Positions 10,111 to 21,183 are shown, counted from the first letter of the stretch. The stretch is DNA of 64,000 nucleotides from Malania oleifera (GCF_029873635.1 NC_080417.1:34026214-34090213), one strand, 5' to 3'. Numbers and translations are program-made. The notes: generated by a model not told the origin, from the sequence alone.

Positions 10111-11738
10111 ACAACTTCATGGAGACTATGTACTGATTTTTGAAATTGAGTCTGCGTCCAGCTGCTCCACTCGGATCACTCACACCTTGTGTTTTTTTTA
10201 ATTTTACATTTTTTAAAAAATGTATTCAAGGGATGTATTATTTTTTACATTTTATATTCTTTTTATTTAGAAATTAATAAATATAATGCAGTTTTTTTTT
10301 TAAATGTCATTTTATATGAAATTTTAAAATAAAAAAATTATATTTTTTTAAACGGGTGACCCGTTACCCGCCCGTTTATTAAACGGGCGGGTTAGGGTTG
10401 GCATGTGTGTGATCCGTTTAACATCGACTCGTTTATGACCCAACCCGTTTATGACCCGACTCGTTAGTGACCCGCCCAAACCCGGCCCGCCCGGCCGTTT
10501 TGCCAGGCCTAACCCAAATACATCTCAAAATGGCAACCCACCAAAATATAGTCCTAGCACTTACCCAAGTGCTAACCACAGTACACCGGCCACTACACTC
10601 CCTACACCAAGATGCTAATTCCGGTTACTCGAAGGACCTATAAAAATGTATGTACAACAGGGATGAGACACCTCGAAGTAAGGAAGAACATAGGTTATAT
10701 AGGTGTGTGGCATTTGAGTGTTATCATGATGCAACATACACGCAGTTAAATGCATTCCAGTACTAGTTTATACAGTGCATACACGCACACATACACATGA
10801 TCAGCAATCCCGATGTTGTCACACCCATCGGCCCGAAGCCGCCTTGCGACATACGGCGTTGGCCCGTAGCCAACCCACGAACACGGCACCACCGGCACAT
10901 GGCTAGTCCCCGACTCCCATGGCATCATACCGGCACTAACTGGTGGATCCACACCCGTCGACCTGATCTGCCGGTATAGGCTCATGTCCTTGGATATAGA
11001 GCCAGAAACTCTTACCTACATGGCAGGCGATAAATACACGCCCTCAAATATAGAGCCGGACACTCAGTACTTGGAACAATTCGGAACCCCGTTCCTACTA
11101 GCATTTCAACAGTCACAAACACATGCATGCTCATATAACCAAACAAACCACACCCATTTGGCAATCTAAATCATGATTTTCCAAAAAAATACAGTTTAAA
11201 CAAGTCAAGACACGGCCATCCCAATAACACAATATAAATCACCATATACGCTCGGTTTTCAACAAAACCAGAGATGCAGCCCGTCGCCCCCTTTTTTCCA
11301 AAACTGTAATAATGAAAAACCCATAGTTTTTCCTGTTAGATCCCCCCAAATGAGTAGCCAAAACACACATGGGACCGTGAACCACAATTTCACCGAGTCC
11401 GATTTCAAAAATAACCAATATAAACACAGTTCCCCTTACCTTTTCCTCGTATAGCCAATCCTGAACTCTAAGGTCCCTAAACAGCGAACCGAGTTCCAAA
11501 ACCTACAAATCACAGTATATAATATGCTCACAAGACAATTTCCTACAAAACTATCGGATCAGAAGTGAAAACCGAGCCTTACCTCGATTTTATGGCAAAA
11601 CCCAAAAATCTCCGAAACGGGATTCCGATTCGTAGAAATTGTAGAGAATCTTTCCATGATCCTCGTGGTAACTTCAGATTCACGATTCTAACGACGAACA
11701 ACAAAGAAATCTAGAGAGATAAAGAGTAGGGAGAGTTC

Positions 11739-11771
<33 letters not shown>

Positions 11772-12219
11772 TGAGTTTCTTAATGAGGAAGTAATGAAAA
11801 ATGATATTTATAACCCTTTGACCTGGGCAAACTCGTCGACGAAATGGTGCCCTCGTCGACGAGGCCCTATAATCTTCTAGTCGATGAGGTGGGGAATTCA
11901 TCGACGAATCCTGATATTCTCGGTTTCCAAGACTCCTCGACTCCTCCTCGTCTACGAGTCTTTGAATTTCGTCGACGAGAAGGACAAAGACTTCGTCGAC
12001 GAAATCTGGCTTTGTCGACGAGGCCTGCTCTTTACCAAAATGCCCCTCTCTTTCAATACCTAAACCCACTTATCACGGTTCGGGTTCTTACAGATGGAGT
12101 CCTCTGGTGCTAACAGTTTTCAAAATAAAATAATATTTTAAGGTCCCAACGGCCATATGACGACTAGAAATGATTTTTGCCTATAAATACAAGCCTTAAA
12201 CACCTTGAAAATGCTAAAG

Positions 12220-12654
12220 AATCATGTTGGAAGATTAGTTAAATATTTTTGTGATTCTCTCCATTTTTTATACCCCATTTGAGTTATAAATTTCTATCTT
12301 CTCCTACTCTTATAGGAAATCCTTTTTGGAGAAAATATTTTTGGGGGTTTATTTTAAAGGGCTTGAGCATGTATATCATATCTCATATATATATATTGCT
12401 TAAGGACCTTTTGTTGTTGTTTTTCAAATATCAAATTTCTCCTCTCTTTCTTTTTGAAAACATTTCATGGAGAAATTTTTTAGGATCTCTTGAAAAGGCT
12501 TGAGCTCATATTCCATTCAAATATGTTGCTCGAAGGCTTTTTCTTCTATTTGTATTATATTCTTCAAAGATAAAATTCCTCTTATATTCTTCATTTTTGA
12601 AAAACCATTTGGAGGAAATTATTTTTATTCAAGTAAGGCTTGAGCTTATATCTC

Positions 12655-12717
<63 letters not shown>

Positions 12718-13035
12718 CTTGAGTGCTTTCTTGATTTTAATATTTCAAAAGGTCAGTCATATTGAAAAAGAAATCCCTTGTTTCTCCGATTCTTTTATTT
12801 GAAAATGTTTTTCTGAGAAAACTTTGGATTAATCAAGTTAGCTTTGAGCATATATTCAATGATATATCTTTGCTTGAAAAGCTTCTTGAAAAAGCAAGAG
12901 CACATCTTCATTTATAATATTTTCCTTGGAAGCCTTTTGGTATTTAAATTTCAAAAGGTCATTTTAGAAAAAAAATCATTTTCCATACTCTCACTATTTT
13001 ACATGAAAAATATTTTGATAGGAAAAACCATACTC
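12220..13035. repeat. Tandem repeat, about 140-200 bp units, 4-5 copies, in the LTR
   Basis: Each unit starts 'ggcttgagc-tatat' (12359, 12495, 12632, 12838), passes a TATATA/TTGCTT segment and ends in a 'gaaaa-cattt-ggagaaa' block. Unit lengths differ through variable TA tracts and small deletions. A partial unit precedes the first. Confidence 0.7.
12658..12715. repeat. (TA)n microsatellite
   Basis: About 28 TA units inside the third unit of the LTR tandem repeat. Confidence 0.9.
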
Positions 13036-13145
13036 TATTGAGTTTCATTTTAACATCATACGAGAGTGCATATAGTATTTCAATGTGTACAACTTTGCTT
13101 GTTTGAGAAGCATTTATTTTGTACAAGTAATATTATTTGTACCGA

Positions 13146-13368
13146 TTTGTCTTAGCCCGGTGATTGAGAAAGGGAAACTCCGCCCTATAAGGAGGAACTA
13201 GTTTAGCTCAGCCTAGTAAATTGAGCTGAAGAGACTCCGCCCCATAAGGATAATTGGTTTGGCTCAACCCGGTGATTAAGCTGGGGAGACTCCGCCCCTT
13301 AAGGATAACCGGTTTGACTCAGCCCGGTAAGTGAGCTAGGGAGACTCCACCTTGTAAGGAGATATTGA
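13146..13368. repeat. Tandem repeat, 56-bp unit, four copies
   Basis: Units at 13146, 13202, 13258 and 13313 each read tttg/agctcag-ccggtga followed by 'gagactccgccc-taagga'. A fifth partial copy (cgcccggtgaagtgagc) follows at about 13382. GC-rich compared with its surroundings, it lies between the TATA and the LTR end and would be transcribed. Confidence 0.85.
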
Positions 13369-13481
13369 AAACGGCGTAGCTTCGCCCGGTGAAGTGAGCA
13401 TATAGTGAATCCTTGGATGGTTGGCCCAAGGTAGGAATGTAGGCAGGATTGGCTGAACCTCGATAACAAATACTGTGTCTA

Positions 13482-13484
13482 CTC

Positions 13485-13529
<45 letters not shown>
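13482..13529. repeat. (TC)n microsatellite
   Basis: A nearly perfect TC run in the LTR, interrupted once near its left end. Confidence 0.9.
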
Positions 13530-13532
<3 letters not shown>

Positions 13533-13788
13533 CTCATTTAATTTTCGGACTTTAAATTTTGTAATTGTATGCTTGTTCATTTATTATTATTATTATTTTG
13601 CATACACACATTTAATTTAAATAAGATATGCTCCACTCGTGTATGTTTATATTCATTACTTAAATCTATTTACATACATGCTTATATTTTGAATAGGATA
13701 TGCTTTGTGGTGAATCGTAAATTTAATTTAACTAAAAAGTTTTAAAACCCAATTCACCCCCCTCTTGGGATTGCACCATAACTATCAA

Positions 13789-13800
13789 TTGGTATCAGAG
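13789..13800 (+). other. Primer-binding site (initiator tRNA-Met type)
   Basis: TTGGTATCAGAG starts one base after the LTR end at 13787, giving plus-strand polarity. Confidence 0.85.
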
Positions 13801-14320
13801 ATCAGTTGTAATAAGCTTAACCATTTTTGCATAAATATTGCAAGGGCTCATATTTGATGTATCCCTATTTTGAGGCTCAAACCTTTGCAAATCCTCCACT
13901 ACTTTTGTTGTATAGATTTCACCATTTGGATATTGAAAATGATTTTTGTAAAATCAATTAATTTTAGGTTTTGGAAAGTGTTTCTCAAAGGATTTTTATC
14001 CCAATAAAAATGATTTTAAAATTGCATAGTTTCCCAAGGTTGAAAATGAAGTGAATGAGCATGACATTGGTTTTAATGCATATCATTTGAGTGTCATGCA
14101 TTATTTACTGTGCCTTAGTTACTAATGCTTTTACAAGGTTTATGAATTGTTCATAGTGCTAAGGATTTTATTTGGGAACCATGAGAAATATGGAGAAATT
14201 GAGAGAGAGGAAAATGCCACTTCGAGCCTAAATGATTAAGGAGTAAATTGAAAGGGTATATCTCTTCCTTCTTCAACCTTATTAATTGATTCATGCCATG
14301 ATTCATATTGTATATATTAG
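13801..14320 (+). other. Leader remnant of a SIRE-type element, no gene seen
   Basis: Non-coding, AT-rich DNA follows the PBS. A gag start is not found before the antisense LTR remnant at 14321, so the rest of this element is missing. Confidence 0.5.
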
Positions 14321-15296
14321 CTTTGGTGTAACCCCAAGAGGGAGGGTGAATTGGGTATTTAAAATCTATTCCTAGGTTTAGCTAAATCAGTGCGATTAAT
14401 AAATAAACATACACGCGCAGTAAAAGTAAAGTGCGGAAAAATAAAAAATACATGCAATATGTTATTGAGGTTCAACCAAATTGCCTACGTCCCTGCCTTG
14501 GCTACACCAACACAAGGATTCCACTACGACTCACTTAACAGGTGGAGTGGCACTGATTACAACCAAGTCAATTCAAGGGGCTGACCTCAACCAACACGCT
14601 TTACTAGGATAGCGCACCTAGCTTTCCTAACAAAGTCTAAGCTAGTCCGAGACTATTCCACAGGGCTAGTCTCCCTTTTCAGGCCCACGCCTAGAATACA
14701 ACCAATGCGTATAGAATTTGTACACGAAAATACGCTTCTTACACAAGCATATATGTGCACCAATACAACTCAATTAATATTGCAAGCACGAATGATGTGC
14801 AAATATGCTCATTGCTTTAATGTGTGCTAAGCACTCAATCAAGTATAGATAATCAGTCTAGATCTAGAGTGTATATCAAAGCAAGATTTGAAATACAATA
14901 CGTGAATAATACAAAATCAGATCAGGGTTTCAAATATGCTTAAGTAAGTTGATTCAAACAAACTCAACAAGATGTTTGAATATACAAAGCACAATGGAGT
15001 GTTTGAAAAACAAGCTTTTGAAAATGATTTTGCACACAAAAATTATAGGTTTAGGTATCTTGCAATGACAATGCAAGAACAACAACCTTCTAAGTCTTCC
15101 CACACAAGATTTATCAAGTAAAATTGGTGGAAGAACTTAAGGCTATACTCTCAAATAAAATCAACCAAACAATATACCAAATGAGAGTACTAGCTAGTAA
15201 GATTAAGCACAATAGGTTTAGAAATACTCAAAACACTTGAAAGATCAAGAAATATGGAGTGTGAGTGTTTGAGAGTAATATAGGCTAAAATAAGAT
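14321..15296 (-). repeat. Antisense Copia LTR remnant
   Basis: It starts 'ctttggtgtaaccccaagag' and then 'ggagggtgaattgggtattt', the complement of the usual SIRE LTR end. 'gaggttcaaccaaattgcct' plus 'acgtccctgcc' (14466-14496) matches in kind the 'gaggttcagccaactcggcc' block of the LTR at 15297. The family is different because the rest does not align. It is cut at 15296 by the next element, which appears to have inserted into it. Confidence 0.6.
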
Positions 15297-17385
15297 TGTT
15301 GATTTAGGTGTAATCCCAAGAGGGAGGGTGAATTGAGTATTTTAAAAATTCTTTGAAACTTATTCACCACTTAGTCCCAATTTCTATGTTTAACCAATTA
15401 CTTATTAAGATCGAGTGAGGTTACTCAACAAACACACATGAAATATATGTAATGAAATGTAGTGCCGAAAGTAAAAAGAGTAAGGGAAGAGAGAATGCAA
15501 ACACAATTTTACGAGGTTCAGCCAACTCGGCCTACGTCCTCGCCTTGAGCAAACCACTCAAGGATTCCACTATAATCCCTGCTCCTTAAATTAGGTCGGA
15601 GCTTCCCTTACATCCACTGCTTACAAGAGGTACACCTCCCTTCTAATCCCCTGCTTACAAGAGAAACAGCTCTCTCCTCAAACTCGGTTCACAAACCGAA
15701 CCTTGATTACAATAAAATCTACAAAACACTCAATGTTGCTTCTAACAAAGCTAGTGAGTACAATTGAAATTCCTAATACATAATCATATGATCAAACTTG
15801 AAGCTCAGTATGTATGTAACGATATAATCGTTATATGCAAGAGTTTGATTCACTAACTTTCCCTTTTATCAAATCTCCCAAAGAATATTTATATAAGTCA
15901 ATGCAATGGAGAACTTAGGTTAAATCTTTGAATAAAAAAAAAACTTTGAAGATCGCAAAGATTTGAAACACACTTTGTCACAACAATATTTCTCTCAAGT
16001 TTTCAACCACAATATGATCTTTGTAATATTCAACTTAATGTATATATATGATGTGATTACCAAAGATCAAAACCTAATATAAGATTTTAAGAAAATATCC
16101 TTCAATGATATATATATATATAGTTATGTACTTCTAAGGATATTTAATCAAATGGTTTTGACATATCCAAAATATCAAGTCTTTAACCAAGGACACTCTT
16201 CAATGATAACTATTTAATCAATGGCAAAAGAAAAGAAAAAAAAAACTTTCTTAAGTAATGAACTTATCAAAAACAATCTCTATATGCATATGAACACTCA
16301 AGATCAATCTCTCTAATAATATTCAATAACAGATGATGAGATGAGAAACTCCTGAAAATAATAAATGGATTTGCCAAACCTTAATACCAAATAGAAATCA
16401 AAATGTGTATATGAAATCCCTTTGTTTTTCTGAGTTGATTTGCCCAAGCTTGATGAGTATGAGCTAGAGTGTAGGCAATTGTATAGAAATGTGTTCAAGT
16501 TTTTCAATTCTCTTTCAAAAAGATGTTCTCTTCTCTTCTCGTTGATCTTAGCTTCAGCACTAGGGTTTAGATGATGTATAAATAGGTATTTTGCCCTTAG
16601 AATAGATCTCAACCTTTGGATCAAAAAATATCTCGCGAGTTCTCTTATTAAAAGTTAAATTTTTAAGTTTTCCCGCAAGTTCAAGCGACTGAGGTTAAAG
16701 GCCTAGGCGACTGAGGTTCCTTAGAGGTTCGAAAAATTAACCTAGATACAGGGTTAGGCAACTGAAGTTGAGGTTAGGCTTATGTAGGGTGAGGTTCAGG
16801 TGACTGAAGTGTTGAGTTCAGGTGACTAAGGTGCTTCAGACAGGTTCTGTGTTTCACCATTAATTCTTCAGGTGACTGAACTTAACCTTTGGTCTTCTGA
16901 AGAAATTCTTCAGGCGACTGAGGTTATCTTCAGTCCACTAAAGTTCCTATTTCCTGAATTTTTTCTTTATAGTTTGAAAAACTGCTTTGCTCTCTTTCTT
17001 GGCTCTTTTATAAAAATATTTTTCAGGATTTTAAAAATATTTCTAAGTCAATAGATATCCCCTAATGATGTTCATGAAATGCATGAGTCCTAAGGTCATT
17101 CTAGGTTATGATTTGAGCCTTAAATTAAATCATATGAAATGTAAATACATTGGTTCTAAGTACCCATTCCCATGACTTTCTTGAACTTGTCATTTGCATC
17201 TTCATTCTTGTACTCTTTAAGTTCCATGAATCTTGCCCAGATATGTATGCTTTATTCTTTGACTTCCATCACTTGTTATCCTTCCGTGCATGTTTAATAT
17301 AGTTCCTGTTCACAATCTCAATGCACAGATCAAATACCAAGTGATTTTTCAATATCAAAACCGAATTGAACTCATAGGGTCAACA
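15297..17385 (-). repeat. 3' LTR of the SIRE-type Copia
   Basis: TGTTGATTTAGG at the left and GGGTCAACA at the right are the two LTR ends. On the minus strand an array of about nine AACCTCAGTCGCCTG-like units (16680-16950) precedes a CTATTTATACATC TATA region (about 16573-16587). Confidence 0.9.
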
Positions 17386-17400
17386 ATCTCCCCTTTTTTG
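17386..17400 (-). other. Polypurine tract of the SIRE-type Copia
   Basis: The minus strand reads CAAAAAAGGGGAGAT directly before LTR start TGTTGACCC. This is the plus-strand primer for reverse transcription. Confidence 0.85.
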
Positions 17401-18237
17401 ATGATGACAAATACGCAAGCAAAAATATATAATGGGTTACACCTAACAAGACTCCCGTTCAAATAATGAATCATATATTCAATAAATGAAATATGCTCAT
17501 GCCAAATGAAATATGCTCATGTTCATACACACGCTGTTTAGCCTGATTCCAAATGAAATATGCTCATGTTCATACACAAGTTGTTTAACTTGATTCTTCT
17601 CCTATAGCCTTATTTTTCTCCACTTTACACAATTGGTTTTTCCAAAAATTTTTGCTCTTGATTTTTCCTACAATTTTTGCTATTATCCTTCTCTCCCTTT
17701 ACTTCCAACAATTTTTGCTCTTGATATTTCTCCTGATTTCTTGTTGCTATTATCCTTCTCCCCCTTTGCTTTCAACAATTTTTGCTCCTGATATTTCTCC
17801 TGATTTCTCTCCCCCTTTTGACGTCAACAAAAAGGTGTATAATAAGAACACATGAGTGGACATAATCTTATGTTCTTCTCCCCTTTGAAATCTTAAAGTT
17901 TTAAACATGTTCAATCATTAGATTTGAAAAAAAAAAATCATTTCTCCTCCTTTTGACATCAACCATCCCCCTTGCTAATGTATAAATTTCAAAGATTATG
18001 TGAGGATACCAAATGTTAATTGATGTGATACCAAATAATGACTAATGTTATATCAAATGAGAACAAATGAGTCGAAAGTGAAATTTTTAACCAATTGTGA
18101 ACATTAAGCGACGTTGCTCCCCCTGAATTATGTCATCTAATATAATTCTAGGCAACCTCTCGACTATGCATCAAACCTGATTAACACCTAATTTGGATAA
18201 ACCTATCCTTCGCTAGTGGTTTCGTGAATATATCTAC
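17401..18237 (-). repeat. Long 3' non-coding region with repeated purine tracts
   Basis: No open frame for an envelope-like protein is found. Instead there are three copies of 'aaatgaaatatgctcatg' (17484-17570), three decayed units of about 60 bp with 'caatttttgctcttgat' (17645-17800), and at least five minus-strand PPT-like tracts: GGGGGAGA at 17755 and 17810, GGGGAGAA at 17877, GGAGGAGAA at 17941, and GGGGGAGC at 18116. Confidence 0.7.
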
Positions 18238-19239
18238 CTATTGTTCATCTGTACATACAAACTCAAATGTCACATCCCCTTTTTGCACATGATCATGAAG
18301 AAAGTGATGTCTTATTTCTATATGCTTAGTTCGTGAATGTAATATGGCATTCTTTGAGATGTTTATTGCACTTGTCTTATCACATCTTATAGGAATTGTT
18401 TCATAACTTAATCCAAAATTCGTTAGTTGTTGCTTCATGTATAGCGTTTGAGTACAACAACTACCTGCTGTGTATTCTGCCTTAGCTGTGGAAAGGGCAA
18501 CTGAATTTTGCTTCTTGAAAAACCAAAAGACTAATGAATGTCCTAAGAAATAACATGTACCACTTGTGCTCTTCCTGTCCACTTTGCTACCAGCAAAATT
18601 AGCATCTGAATAGCTGATAATCTCAAAAGTTGTATACTTAGGATACCATAACCCAAGTTCCATTGTTCCTATCAGGTATCTAAGTATTCGTTTGACAACT
18701 AACAAATGTGACTCTTTTGGTGTAGCCCAAAATCTTGCGCACAAACATATGTTGAACATTATATCAGGTCTATTGGCAGTTAGATATAGTAAGCTACCAA
18801 TCATTCCACGATAAAGCTTGACATCTACTGGCATACATTGTTCATCTTTGTCTAATTTCAATGAAGAGCTCATAGATGTTCCTAGTATTTTTCCATCTTC
18901 CATATTAAACTTTTTGAGCAGATCTCTAATGTACTTTGATTGATTTATAAAGATTCCATGTTTTGCTTGTTTGATTTGAAGTCCTAGGAAGAAATTTAGT
19001 TCACCCATCATGCTCATTTCAAATTCGTTTTGCATAGTACTAGCAAATTTATTACACAATTCTTTATTTGTAGCTCCAAATATGATATCATCCACATATA
19101 CTTGAACTAGGAGAATGTCATCTTTCTTAGTCTTTATTAATAGAGTTGTATCTATCCTTCCTCTGATAAATCCATTTTCTAACAGAAAACCGCTTAGCCT
19201 TTCATACCAAGCTCTAAAAGCTTGCTTTAAACCGTACAA
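18238..19239 (-). pseudogene. SIRE-type Copia reverse transcriptase (C-terminal part) and RNase H
   Basis: A 333-residue open frame starts MYGLKQAFRAWYERL. The RT active site VYVDDIIFG is intact near residue 48, followed by MMGELNFFLGLQI. RNase H follows with YSDANFAGSKVDRKSTSG, STAKAEYTAGSCC and HSRTKHIEIRHHFLHDHVQK. The frame runs on to the window's 18238 without its normal end being defined. It is separated from the RT N-terminus by a frameshift near 19240, so the single polyprotein is broken. Confidence 0.9.
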
Positions 19240-19620
19240 GGTTTTTTGTTAGTCTATAAACATGATTTGGATTCTTATGATTTTCAAAGCTTGGGGATTT
19301 TTCTACATATACTTCTTCACTTATGTAGCCATTTAAAAATGCACTTTTGACATCCATTTGATATAGCTTGAAATCCTTAAAAGCTGCATAGGCTAAAAGC
19401 ATTTGAATGGCTTCCATTCTAGCTATAGGTGTAAAGGTTTCTTCAAAGTCTATTCCTTCTTCCTAGTTATATCCCTAAGCTACTAGTCTAGCCTTGTTTC
19501 TAACCACTATCCCATGTTCATCTTTCTTGTTCTTATATATCCATTTTGTTCTAATGATTGTCTTATCCTCATGTCTAGGAACTAATGTCCATACTTTGTT
19601 TCTCTCAAACTGATTTAACT
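19214..19620 (-). pseudogene. SIRE-type Copia reverse transcriptase, N-terminal part
   Basis: MEAIQMLLAYAAFKDFKLYQ and MDVKSAFLNGYISEEVYVEK (19417 downward) are the conserved RT fingers, including the first catalytic Asp region (QMDVKSAFLNG). Upstream, WTLVPRHEDKTIIRTKWIYK and then FEETFTPIA read in frame but contain two stops near 19468-19480. The downstream end shifts frame at 'VYRLTKN', where 'VYRLKKALYGLKQA' is expected. Confidence 0.85.
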
Positions 19621-19624
19621 CTTC

Positions 19625-20500
19625 TTACATGGACATCACCCATGATTCATCCTCTATAGCTTCACTCACATTCTTAGGTTCTTCTTGAGATAGAAAGACA
19701 AAATGACTAATCATATTCTTAAGTGAGGATTGAGTGGCTACTCCACGTAATGGTTCACCTATTATTTGATCAATGGGATGATTCTTTATGTACTTCCATT
19801 CTTTAGGTGGTTCATTAACCTCATTTTCAATTTGATTAGTTTCAGCAAATGGTTCCTTAATTTCATTTTTCTTTTCTGAATCATTCTCAATGGATAGTTT
19901 CTCAAATTCCTTGTTTATCTCAATTTCATCTTCATCAATTCTTTTGGAGAAGGAATTTGACTCATCGAACACTATATGAATGGATTCTATAATGGTTAAT
20001 GTTCGTTTATTATATACTATGTAGGCTTTACTATCTAAGGTATATCCTAGGAAGATACCTTCATCTGATTTCACATCAAACTTTCCTAAATGTTCATTGT
20101 CTCTAAGCACAAAACATTTACAGCCAAAAATATGAAAATATGATATGTTTGATTTATGGTCATTCCATAACTCGTAAGGGGTCTTATTTAGAGATAGTCT
20201 AATCAAAACTCTATTTAGAATATAGTAGGTGGTATTCACTATCTTAGCCCAGAAATACTTAGGTACTTTATGTTCATTAGTTATGGTCATTTCTTGTATA
20301 GACCTATTCTTCCTTTCAACTACACCATTCTGTTGTGGTGTTCTAGGAGCCAAAAAATTATGAACTATTCCTAATGAATTGCAGTAGTCTTCCATGATTT
20401 GATTTTTGAATTCTCTGCCCCTATCACTTCGAATTTTAATGATAGTATATCCTTTTTCATTTTGGATTTTCTGGCACAGGTTTATGAATTGTTCACACAC
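19625..20500 (-). pseudogene. SIRE-type Copia integrase core and C-terminal region
   Basis: The 291-residue frame contains IRSDRGREFKNQ (second Asp of DDE) and PQQNGVVERKNRSIQE (Glu of DDE), then YILNRVLIRLSLNKTPYELW, IFGCKCFVLRD, FLGYTLDSKAYIVYN and SIHIVFDES, the usual C-terminal Copia integrase blocks. An acidic linker precedes RT. A stop at 19625 separates it from RT. The segment that should join it to LHLDLFGP upstream (about 25 codons with the 'VDDFSR' strand) is missing near 20510. Confidence 0.9.
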
Positions 20501-20514
20501 TTCATCTTTGTGAC

Positions 20515-20775
20515 CTAAGAATTTGGACCAAATAAATCTAAGTGTAGCATTTGAAGTGGCCTAGTAGTGGAGATTTCTTTCTTCTTCTTAAAGCTCGTTC
20601 TTGCTTGTTTTCCTAGTTGACAAGCCTCAAAAATTTTATCTTTGACGAATTTTGTCTTAGACAATCCCTTAACTAAGTCTCCCTTAAATAGTTTAGATAT
20701 TAAGTCCATGTTTGCGTGTCCTAATCGCCTATGCCAAATCCAACTAATTTCATTCATAGTAGAGAAGCATGTCAC
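20515..20775 (-). pseudogene. SIRE-type GAG-pre-integrase / start of integrase
   Basis: WIWHRRLGHANMDLI gives the HH half of the HHCC zinc motif. The CC half is partly lost (ACQLGKQARTSF, one Cys seen where CxxC is usual). LQMLHLDLFGP carries the first Asp of the integrase triad and is then followed directly by a stop, where a short deletion has removed the next strand. Confidence 0.85.
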
Positions 20776-20778
20776 ACT

Positions 20779-21183
20779 CTATGAGGTTAAGTTATCAAAA
20801 ATGGTGGTATATACGTTTTCATGACGCTCAGCAGTGAACAATATCTTATTATCAGTTTTGTGTTCAACAATGCACTTGTCATGTTCAAAAGACACTTTGT
20901 AACCTTTATCACATAGTTGACTTATACTTAATAAGTTGTGCTTCAAACTATCAACCAATAAAACATCATTGATAATTAGTGATGAATCATTACCAACTTT
21001 ACCTACACCTATGATCCTTCCCTTAGCATTATCTCCAAAAGTGACAAATCCTTCATCCTTAGGTGTGATGGATGTGAATTTCACTTTATCCCCGGTCATG
21101 TGACGTGAACATCCGTTATCCATATACCATCTGTCTTTTGAAGAGGATGATCTTAAGAATATCTGTAAGACATAATCTGACAA
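20779..21183 (-). pseudogene. SIRE-type aspartic protease region
   Basis: DRWYMDNGCSRHMTGD corresponds to WYLDSGCSRHMTGD, keeping the Asp but with Asn for Ser (DNG). It is followed by VTFGDNAKGRIIGVGKVG, VLLVDSLKHNLLSISQLCDK and the strand leading to the pre-integrase domain. A stop separates it from 20775. Confidence 0.9.

Larger units (their letters stand above)
9164..10511 (+). mobile_element. Non-autonomous hAT-type DNA transposon carrying a captured plant gene fragment
   Basis: The 14-bp ends TAGGCCTGGCAAAA and TTTTGCCAGGCCTA are perfect inverted repeats, flanked by GCCCAAAT (9156-9163) and ACCCAAAT (10512-10519), an 8-bp target duplication with one mismatch. The sister LTR at 28749-28766 is the empty site. 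Subterminal arrays of ACCCG(TT)/AACGGGT in both orientations fill about 9200-9330 and 10350-10500, as is typical for hAT transposase binding. No transposase is encoded; the 1 kb centre holds host-like sequence on the minus strand. The superfamily call follows from 8-bp duplication, TIR type and subterminal repeats. Confidence 0.85.
8899..12092 (-). mobile_element. Solo LTR of the first Gypsy family, containing a hAT insertion
   Basis: It starts TGTCACGCCCC and ends GGGTTCTTACA, and is colinear with the 5' LTR of the Gypsy at 28498-30300. Less the hAT insert it is about 1.84 kb, against 1.80 kb there. It lies inside TRIM LTR2 with flanks CATGG (8894-8898) and GATGG (12093-12097), a 5-bp target duplication with one change. 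No gag, pol, PBS or PPT is attached, so it is a solo LTR left by LTR-LTR recombination. On the minus strand a TTATAAATATC TATA box (about 11805-11816) follows an array of TCGTCGACGA motifs (11832-12021). A GA microsatellite lies at 11743-11767. Confidence 0.85.
8253..12115 (+). mobile_element. TRIM (terminal-repeat retrotransposon in miniature), interrupted by nested insertions
   Basis: LTR1 (8253-8419, 167 bp, TGTTGAGA...CCTAACA) is followed by a tRNA-Met PBS (8422-8434), about 330 bp of non-coding internal DNA, a PPT (gagggggagat, 8739-8749) and LTR2 (8750-8898 plus 12098-12115, TGATGAGA...GCTAACA). Without the insertion it would be about 665 bp with no gene, the definition of a TRIM. The LTRs differ at roughly a tenth of positions, so the insertion is not recent. 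It would move only with proteins from an autonomous Copia. No 5S rRNA-like sequence is present in the LTR, so it is not Cassandra. Confidence 0.85.
12116..13787 (+). repeat. SIRE-type Copia LTR (5' end lost), plus strand
   Basis: The right end is defined by 'ccctcttgggattgcaccat' and TATCA at 13787, followed at once by PBS ATTGGTATCAGAG. Near the left, a 'ccaacggcc' block and TATAAATA (12182-12189) mark the promoter. The beginning is not defined because the segment abuts the TRIM. The LTR contains two tandem-repeat arrays, a TA tract and a TC tract, listed separately. No matching 3' copy is found in the window. Confidence 0.65.

Noticed and set aside
10746..11169. Open frames in the first Gypsy solo LTR
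   Set aside because: LTR DNA; the corresponding positions in the sister LTR (28980-29400) do not keep the same frames.
13146..13368. Evenly spaced repeats considered as a CRISPR-like array
   Set aside because: The units are head-to-tail without unique spacers, lie in an LTR and the DNA is eukaryotic.
17401..18237. Possible envelope-like gene downstream of the SIRE-type pol
   Set aside because: Some SIRE relatives have one, but no open frame or transmembrane pattern on the minus strand is found here, only repeats and purine tracts.
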